NCBI GenBank assembly: GCA_937870605.1 | Contig: CALMZW010000097.1 | Location: 1 to 19,296, forward strand | DNA: 19,296 nt | Direction: 5' to 3' | Source: an uncultured Synergistaceae bacterium | Lineage (GTDB): Bacteria > Synergistota > Synergistia > Synergistales > Aminobacteriaceae | Part shown: positions 15,952 through 19,296 of the stretch, piece after piece | How positions within the stretch are numbered: position 1 is the first letter of the stretch | How the letters are laid out: each line of letters opens with the position of its first letter | Translations under genes and position numbers: made by a program | The notes under the pieces: generated by a model | Database searches by the model: none | The model's input: only the letters and a program-made list of their open reading frames with translations | Told to the model about the DNA's origin: nothing

Positions 15952-15981
15952 GCCCATGCGGGCCGGAGTCTCGCTTTTTTT
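15940..15981 (+). terminator. riboswitch-controlled intrinsic terminator
   Basis: GCGAGAC (15940-15946) pairs with GTCTCGC (15968-15974) and, inside it, CGGCCC (15950-15955) pairs with GGGCCG (15960-15965). Seven T residues follow (15975-15981). The left arm overlaps the aptamer's conserved 3' end and P1 strand, so the aptamer and terminator folds exclude each other. The mntP ribosome site begins four bases after the T run. Confidence 0.9.
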
Positions 15982-15996
15982 ATGAAGGGAGAACAC

Positions 15997-16602
15997 ATGC
16001 AGGAGTTCGAGATTTTTCTGTCCGCGGGGTCTTTGGCAATGGATGCGTTCGCCGCGTCCCTTGGAATCGGCGCCTGTCTTCCGTCGGCGGGCGCGCGATT
16101 GTCGTCCTGCGCCGGTCCGGCGTTCCGGATGGCTGCGGCGTGCGGCGCGTTCCAGTTTTTCATGCCGCTCGCGGGGGCCTTTCTCGGGAAGCGCTTTCTG
16201 GCGCTCATCGCGGACTACGATCACTGGGCGGCATTTGCGTTGCTGGCGCTCGTGGGCCTGAACATGATCCGCGAGTCGAGGTCGCACGACGCGGCTACGT
16301 GTTCCGTGAAGGATCCGACGACGGGACTTGCGCTGCTCACGCTCGCGCTGGCAACATCCATCGACGCGATGGCCGTCGGGATCAGCTTCGCTGCGCTCGG
16401 CGCGTCGGTGATGACGCTCGCCGTGGAGGCGGGGATCGTTACGGCGCTGCTCTGCGCCGCGGGCGTCGCGCTCGGCGTCCGGATGACCTCGTGCGTCTCC
16501 GGAGCGGTCGGGGAGCGGGCCGGTTCCGCCGTGGAATTTCTCGGCGGCGTGGTCCTGTGCGGCATCGGGCTGAATATCCTGCGCGTCCATCTGCTTGCGT
16601 GA
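15997..16602 (+). CDS. mntP: MntP manganese efflux pump
   Basis: This is a 201-aa, six-TM inner-membrane exporter that protects against Mn2+ overload. The two inverted-repeat signatures are SLAMDAFAASLGIG (Asp16) and TSIDAMAVGISFA, which place the conserved acidic residues of the transport path. The family is usually about 190 aa, so this is full length. A Ser/His/Asp/Cys-containing loop (ESRSHDAATCSVKD) joins the halves. ATG 15997 is chosen because AAGGGAG (15985-15991) lies 5 nt upstream; ATG 15982 directly follows the T run and has no site. It is controlled by the yybP-ykoY riboswitch. A stem without a T run (GGGCGGG with TCCGCCC, 16603-16622) follows the stop and may be a weak terminator. 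Confidence 0.95.
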   Translation: MQEFEIFLSAGSLAMDAFAASLGIGACLPSAGARLSSCAGPAFRMAAACGAFQFFMPLAGAFLGKRFLALIADYDHWAAFALLALVGLNMIRESRSHDAATCSVKDPTTGLALLTLALATSIDAMAVGISFAALGASVMTLAVEAGIVTALLCAAGVALGVRMTSCVSGAVGERAGSAVEFLGGVVLCGIGLNILRVHLLA

Positions 16603-16704
16603 GGGCGGGACGGAATCCGCCCCGGCGCGGGAAGATCGCAGGAGTCGCTTCGCCCCGATCGCGGCGCGGAGCCTTCTTCCCGATTTGCCGACAAATTCCA
16701 ACTA

Positions 16705-16733
16705 TTGACATTTCGGGATGGCGGTGGTATAAA
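16705..16733 (+). promoter_or_regulatory. near-consensus sigma70 promoter of a structured RNA
   Basis: A perfect TTGACA (16705-16710), an optimal 17-nt spacer and TATAAA (16728-16733) form the strongest promoter seen in the window. Transcription would start near 16740. No large gene follows for 240 nt, so it drives the RNA and small ORFs below. Confidence 0.85.
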
Positions 16734-16768
16734 CGTCCGCAATCCGGGCAAGGGGAGGAGCGTGCGAC

Positions 16769-16873
16769 ATGATCGCGCGACCAGGGGTTTCCGAAAAGGC
16801 AGGGCAGACAACCGTTTTCTCCTTTACATTTTGGCGTTGTTGCGTGGGACCCCGGGGGTGGGCCGACGCCTAG
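16769..16873 (+). CDS. possible leader peptide, 34 codons
   Basis: ATG 16769 follows GGGAGGAG (16753-16760) by 8 nt. The frame encodes 34 residues with a clustered C-terminal half, FTFWRCCVGPRGWADA, rich in Trp, Cys, Phe and Gly. The TAG stop lies at the dyad centre of a 16-nt palindrome and 23 nt before a terminator stem. A ribosome finishing this ORF would cover the palindromic hairpin, which is the arrangement expected in translational attenuation. It could equally be a chance ORF inside a structural RNA, because the ATG sits in a predicted hairpin loop. Confidence 0.3.
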   Translation: MIARPGVSEKAGQTTVFSFTFWRCCVGPRGWADA

Positions 16874-16879
16874 GCGTCG
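16864..16879. repeat. 16-nt perfect palindrome
   Basis: CGACGCCTAGGCGTCG is a perfect inverted repeat. In RNA it would form a six-bp stem with a four-base loop. In DNA it could be a dimeric regulator site. It lies inside the structured RNA and holds the leader ORF stop codon. Confidence 0.7.
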
Positions 16880-16896
16880 TTGGTCCGATCTCTCAG

Positions 16897-16929
16897 GCCG
16901 GGTTCCCACATGGGAACCCGGCTTTTTTT
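16897..16929 (+). terminator. very strong intrinsic terminator
   Basis: A perfect 11-bp stem (GCCGGGTTCCC, loop ACAT, GGGAACCCGGC) is followed directly by seven T residues (16923-16929). It ends the RNA begun at about 16740 and lies 39 nt before the ribosome site of the 41-aa gene. Confidence 0.93.
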
Positions 16930-16981
16930 ATGCGCGGAAGCCGGAGCGAAGCATAGCGGATCGACAGAGGAGGTGACGACG

Positions 16982-17107
16982 ATGGAGACGAAGGAACAGG
17001 AAAAGACGGCGGTCAGGGGAACGTGTGATTCCGTGGATATTGAGCGGGATTTCGAGGGACTCTGTTTCGCATACCGTTCGGTGATGGCGTCCGAGAAGAA
17101 ATCCTGA
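16982..17107 (+). CDS. microprotein of unknown function, 41 aa
   Basis: ATG 16982 is preceded at ideal distance by AGGAGGTGA (16968-16976), a perfect match to the 16S anti-Shine-Dalgarno sequence, which is good evidence of translation. The peptide begins METKEQEKTAV and has Cys15 and Cys28, an acidic centre (DSVDIERDFEGL) and a basic SEKKS tail. There is no signal peptide or membrane segment. I know no family for it. There is no promoter between it and the strong upstream terminator, so expression probably depends on readthrough from 16740. A terminator-like hairpin follows. Confidence 0.6.
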   Translation: METKEQEKTAVRGTCDSVDIERDFEGLCFAYRSVMASEKKS

Positions 17108-17132
17108 AAGGACAGGCGCCTTTGCGCACAGG

Positions 17133-17161
17133 TCTCCGGGATCGTCGGAGCCGGACTTTTT
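17133..17161 (+). terminator. probable intrinsic terminator after the 41-aa gene
   Basis: TCCGG (17135-17139) can pair with CCGGA (17151-17155), or CTCCG (17134-17138) with CGGAG (17146-17150). TTTTT follows at 17157-17161. The stem is short and has alternatives, so strength is uncertain. Confidence 0.45.
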
Positions 17162-17219
17162 CGTCGCGGTCGTGTATGATGGGCGGACGATCCGAGTCTG
17201 AACAACGGAGGCGCATACG

Positions 17220-17615
17220 ATGCCCGTCGACGACGAATGGGTGCTTCAGCAGCTCGCTCTTGTTCCCGAATACCCGAAATGGCGGCGGCGCAACGAACCC
17301 GCCCTGCTTTCCGGCGTCCTCGAAGAAGGGGAGCGGCTTCACGGCATGACAGGGTGCCTCTTCGCCGAATACACGTGGGTTCTGTTCGTCACGGACAGGC
17401 GGCTTCTCTTCCTGAAACAGGGAGTCCTGACCCACAGGAAGAACGAATTGCGTCTTGACCGCGTACGGAGCGTGACATGGAAGCCGGGGCTCTTCTTCGG
17501 GGCGATGCGCCTCGAAACCGACGACGGCGTGAAGGTGATCGACTCCGTCGTCCGCCGGGACTGCCTCCGTCTCGGCCCTCTCGTCAGCGACCTCGCGGCG
17601 GCGTTGCGCCCGTAA
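17220..17615 (+). CDS. bacterial PH-domain-like protein, 131 aa
   Basis: This small cytoplasmic protein looks like a bacterial pleckstrin-homology (bPH, YokE-type) fold. After an N-terminal helix (WVLQQLALVPEYPKWRRR) come strands with the hallmark LFVTDRRLLFLKQGVL, then RLDRVRSVTWKPGLFFGAMRLET and a C-terminal helix DCLRLGPLVSDLAAAL. Such proteins typically give ITxxRLLF after a short GE-type turn (here GVLEEGERLHG). The function of single bPH proteins is mostly unknown; membrane or protein binding is possible. ATG 17220 has GGAGG (17207-17211) 8 nt upstream. A TATGAT box at 17175-17180 may be its -10, with no clear -35. It is followed by a bidirectional terminator. Confidence 0.75.
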   Translation: MPVDDEWVLQQLALVPEYPKWRRRNEPALLSGVLEEGERLHGMTGCLFAEYTWVLFVTDRRLLFLKQGVLTHRKNELRLDRVRSVTWKPGLFFGAMRLETDDGVKVIDSVVRRDCLRLGPLVSDLAAALRP

Positions 17616-17633
17616 CGATACGCGAAGAAGCGA

Positions 17634-17663
17634 AACGCCCCGGCCGCCTTCGGCCGGGGCGTT
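17634..17663. terminator. bidirectional terminator hairpin
   Basis: A perfect 13-bp stem (AACGCCCCGGCCG with CGGCCGGGGCGTT) closes a CCTT loop. The flanks are only moderately T-rich on both strands (TTCCTCGTT on plus, TTTCGCTTCTT on minus). It lies between the convergent PH-domain and TRAP permease genes and can serve both. Confidence 0.8.
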
Positions 17664-17687
17664 CCTCGTTGCAGCGATGCGCGTTTG

Positions 17688-19296
17688 TCACGCGTGGGAC
17701 AACCGACGTCGGGACAATGCCCAGTGCAGCGCCGTAAGCGCGCAGAAGGCGGCGATGGCGGCGAACCGGAAATCCCGGACCGGGTTCACGAGCGCCACGC
17801 CGGCGGCGAAGAAGAGAACCCGCTCCCACATCGGAATGGCGCTTCGCCAGATGCCCATGAAGGAAACCGAGAGCGCGAAGATCCCGATCGCCGCGATGGA
17901 AAAATCCAGCAGGAAAAGGGGCCAGCTGAAGTCGATCAGGAGCAGCACCGGGTTGTAGACGAAGAGGAAGGGCAGGATGAGCCCGGAGGACGCGAGCGCG
18001 AGTCCCACCAGAGCGACCTTCGTCGGTTTTGCCCCGGCGAGGCCCGCAGCCGTGAAGCTCGTCAGCGCGACGGGCGGAACGACGCCCGACATGGTGCCGA
18101 AGTAGAACGCGAAGAAGTGCGCCGCGAGCGGAGGGACACCCATCGTCTGCATTGCGGGCGCCGCGATGGTCGCCGTGACGATGTAGCATGCCGTCGAGGG
18201 GAGCCCCATGCCGAGGACGAGCGAGGCGATCATGCAGAGGATGGAGGCGATCCAGAGATGCCCGCCCGAGAACTGCATGATGTTCATCGCGATCACCTGC
18301 CCGAGCCCCGTCATTCCGACCGCGCCGACGATGAATCCCACCACCGCGCACGAGACCGCGACGGGCGCCGAACTCTTCGCGCCGTCATCGAGCGCGTTGA
18401 TGAACGCCTTGTAATTCATCCGCGTCGATTTCTTGAGCGACGAGACGACGATGATCGCCAGGAGTCCCATCATTGCGGAATAGAGCGGCGTGTACCCCGT
18501 GATGAGCATGTACATGATGAAGGCCAGCGGGAAGAGCATGTGTCCCTTGTCCTTCATGGTGGCGCGGAGCGAGGGGAGTTCCGACTTCGGGAGCCCCTTC
18601 ATGCCCACCTTCTTGGCGCGCAGGTCCACCATGAACATGATGCCGAGGTAGTAGAGGAAGGCGGGAGCGAAGCCCGCGAGCATGATCGTCGTGTAGGGGA
18701 TTCCGAGGAACGAACTCATGATGAACGCCGAAGCGCCCATGATCGGCGGCATGAAGATTCCGCCCGTGCTGGCCGCGGCTTCGACGGCCCCCGCGAAGTA
18801 GTCCGAGAAACCGATCTTCTTCATCAGCGGGATCGTGAACGCTCCGGTCGTGGCCACGTTCGCCTGCGCGCTTCCGGAGATCGTCCCCATCAGGCCGGAG
18901 GCGACGACGGAGACCTTCGCCGGGCCCCCGCGGTATTTTCCCGCGAGCGCCATCGCGAAATCGTTGAAGAACTCGCTTGTCTTCGTCGCGGCCAGGAACG
19001 AGCCGAACAGGATGAACATGAAGACGTAGGACGCCGAAACGGTCAGGGTCGTGCCGTAGATCCCCTCGTCGGTCAGCGCCATCCGGACGATGATCCGCTC
19101 CCAGTTGAAGCCCCGGTGCGCGAAGAGCCCCGGGAAGTATGGGCCGAAGCGCGTATAGGCCAGGAAGACGACGCTCAGGATCGTGAGCGGGAGGCCTATG
19201 GAACGCCGGCTCGCTTCCGTGAGGACGGCCATGGTCATGACGGAGACGGCCAGATCCATGAACAGCGGTTCCATGTTGGAGTCGAGCAGGCGGTTG
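17688..19296 (-). CDS. fused TRAP transporter permease (TAXI/4TM-12TM type), 5' end outside window
   Basis: The minus frame is open to the right edge (NRLLDSN precedes the first visible Met at 19274), so at least 535 residues are the C-terminal part of a larger protein. Fused TRAP permeases of the TAXI class are usually around 640 aa or more. The DctM-like core has the signature GTISGSAQANVATTGAFTIP, then STGGIFMPPIMGASAFIM and, in the second half, GMGLPSTACYIVTATIAAPA and GVVPPVALTSFTAAGLAG. More than ten TM helices are seen. It uses an ion gradient to import a solute, often a dicarboxylate or amino-acid-like acid, delivered by a periplasmic TAXI binding protein that should lie upstream beyond 19296. 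The C-terminal extension of hydrophobic helices (about the last 100 residues) is typical of the fused type. Confidence 0.92.
   Translation of the reverse strand, partial: NRLLDSNMEPLFMDLAVSVMTMAVLTEASRRSIGLPLTILSVVFLAYTRFGPYFPGLFAHRGFNWERIIVRMALTDEGIYGTTLTVSASYVFMFILFGSFLAATKTSEFFNDFAMALAGKYRGGPAKVSVVASGLMGTISGSAQANVATTGAFTIPLMKKIGFSDYFAGAVEAAASTGGIFMPPIMGASAFIMSSFLGIPYTTIMLAGFAPAFLYYLGIMFMVDLRAKKVGMKGLPKSELPSLRATMKDKGHMLFPLAFIMYMLITGYTPLYSAMMGLLAIIVVSSLKKSTRMNYKAFINALDDGAKSSAPVAVSCAVVGFIVGAVGMTGLGQVIAMNIMQFSGGHLWIASILCMIASLVLGMGLPSTACYIVTATIAAPAMQTMGVPPLAAHFFAFYFGTMSGVVPPVALTSFTAAGLAGAKPTKVALVGLALASSGLILPFLFVYNPVLLLIDFSWPLFLLDFSIAAIGIFALSVSFMGIWRSAIPMWERVLFFAAGVALVNPVRDFRFAAIAAFCALTALHWALSRRRLSHA

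Larger units (their letters stand above)
16740..16929 (+). ncRNA. unclassified structured RNA or attenuated leader, about 190 nt
   Basis: The stretch runs from a near-consensus promoter to a very strong terminator. Predicted helices by eye are: CGTGCG with CGCGCG (16761-16779); GGGGTTTC (16784-16791) with GGGACCCC (16846-16853), using G-U pairs; ACAAC (16808-16812) with GTTGT (16836-16840); and a palindromic hairpin at 16864-16879 that extends outward through GGGCC and GGTCC. It matches no riboswitch class I can recall. The length, rod-like folding and strong promoter would suit a 6S-type or other trans-acting RNA. The short ORF inside and the small gene beyond the terminator would suit an attenuator. 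Both readings are inference. Confidence 0.5.

Noticed and set aside
16603..16622. Rho-independent terminator directly after mntP
   Set aside because: GGGCGGG/TCCGCCC can form a stem, but no T run follows, so it is mentioned only as a weak possibility in the mntP entry.
16842..16856. T-box-like TGGGACCCCG (compare TGGNACCGCG)
   Set aside because: The key GCG is CCG, there is no room for a normal stem I with its specifier loop, and no tRNA synthetase or amino acid gene follows.
16889..16900. CTCTCAGG resembling the 3' half of a glycine riboswitch
   Set aside because: The rest of the aptamer core (the GCCGAAGG and GGACAG-type elements) is missing, and the bases run directly into the terminator stem.
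1..19296. CRISPR arrays, insertion sequences, tRNA or rRNA genes, phage genes
   Set aside because: No spaced direct repeats, transposase motifs, tRNA-like cloverleaf arms or rRNA segments were seen on either strand by eye.

Overview
The window is about 19.3 kb of GC-rich bacterial DNA with strong Shine-Dalgarno sites, intrinsic terminators and sigma70-type promoters. It has no rRNA, tRNA, CRISPR array or transposase that I can recognise. The gene set (a fused TRAP-transporter permease, an arginine deiminase, several c-di-GMP multidomain proteins, FlbT/FlaF-type flagellar genes) suggests a motile, amino-acid- and organic-acid-using, probably Gram-negative anaerobe. Synergistota or a Desulfovibrio-like deltaproteobacterium are my best guesses. 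This is inference; nothing here settles the phylum.

Layout. Positions 1-216 hold a flaF start and the C-terminal end of a flbT-like gene, both on the minus strand. They abut a plus-strand arginine deiminase that lacks its N-terminal module, so two genes lose their 5' ends at the same point. Next come a ZIP metal transporter and a PLP-dependent group II decarboxylase (217-3523), possibly one operon. A 471-aa protein of unknown function (3530-4945, minus) is divergent from a MASE1-PAS-degenerate GGDEF membrane protein (5148-6956). A secreted CE4-type polysaccharide deacetylase (minus) is divergent from a NimA/PNPOx-like flavoprotein, followed by a large Cache-PAS-GAF-GAF-GGDEF diguanylate cyclase (8303-11191). 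A hot-dog FlK-like thioesterase (minus) is divergent from a ParA-type ATPase, which overlaps a small basic-tailed partner gene (11830-13091). This pair converges tail to tail on a CHASE4-PAS-GGDEF-EAL protein (13082-15724, minus).

Right end. A yybP-ykoY manganese riboswitch with its own promoter and overlapping terminator controls mntP (15827-16602). Then comes a stretch with no large gene (16603-16981). It carries a near-consensus promoter, about 190 nt of predicted structured RNA containing a possible 34-codon leader peptide, and a very strong terminator. A 41-aa ORF with a perfect Shine-Dalgarno site lies just beyond that terminator. A bacterial PH-domain protein follows, and finally the 3' part of a fused TRAP permease that runs off the right edge.

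How the parts connect. Three c-di-GMP proteins with different predicted outputs (a dead GGDEF, an intact GGDEF with I-site, and a GGDEF-EAL with all phosphodiesterase residues) sit within 11 kb. The orphan ParA/partner pair lies between two of them. The best candidates for something undescribed are the ParA/partner pair and the promoter-RNA-terminator-microprotein locus at 16.7-17.1 kb. The flbT/arginine deiminase junction is either a genome rearrangement or an assembly chimera.
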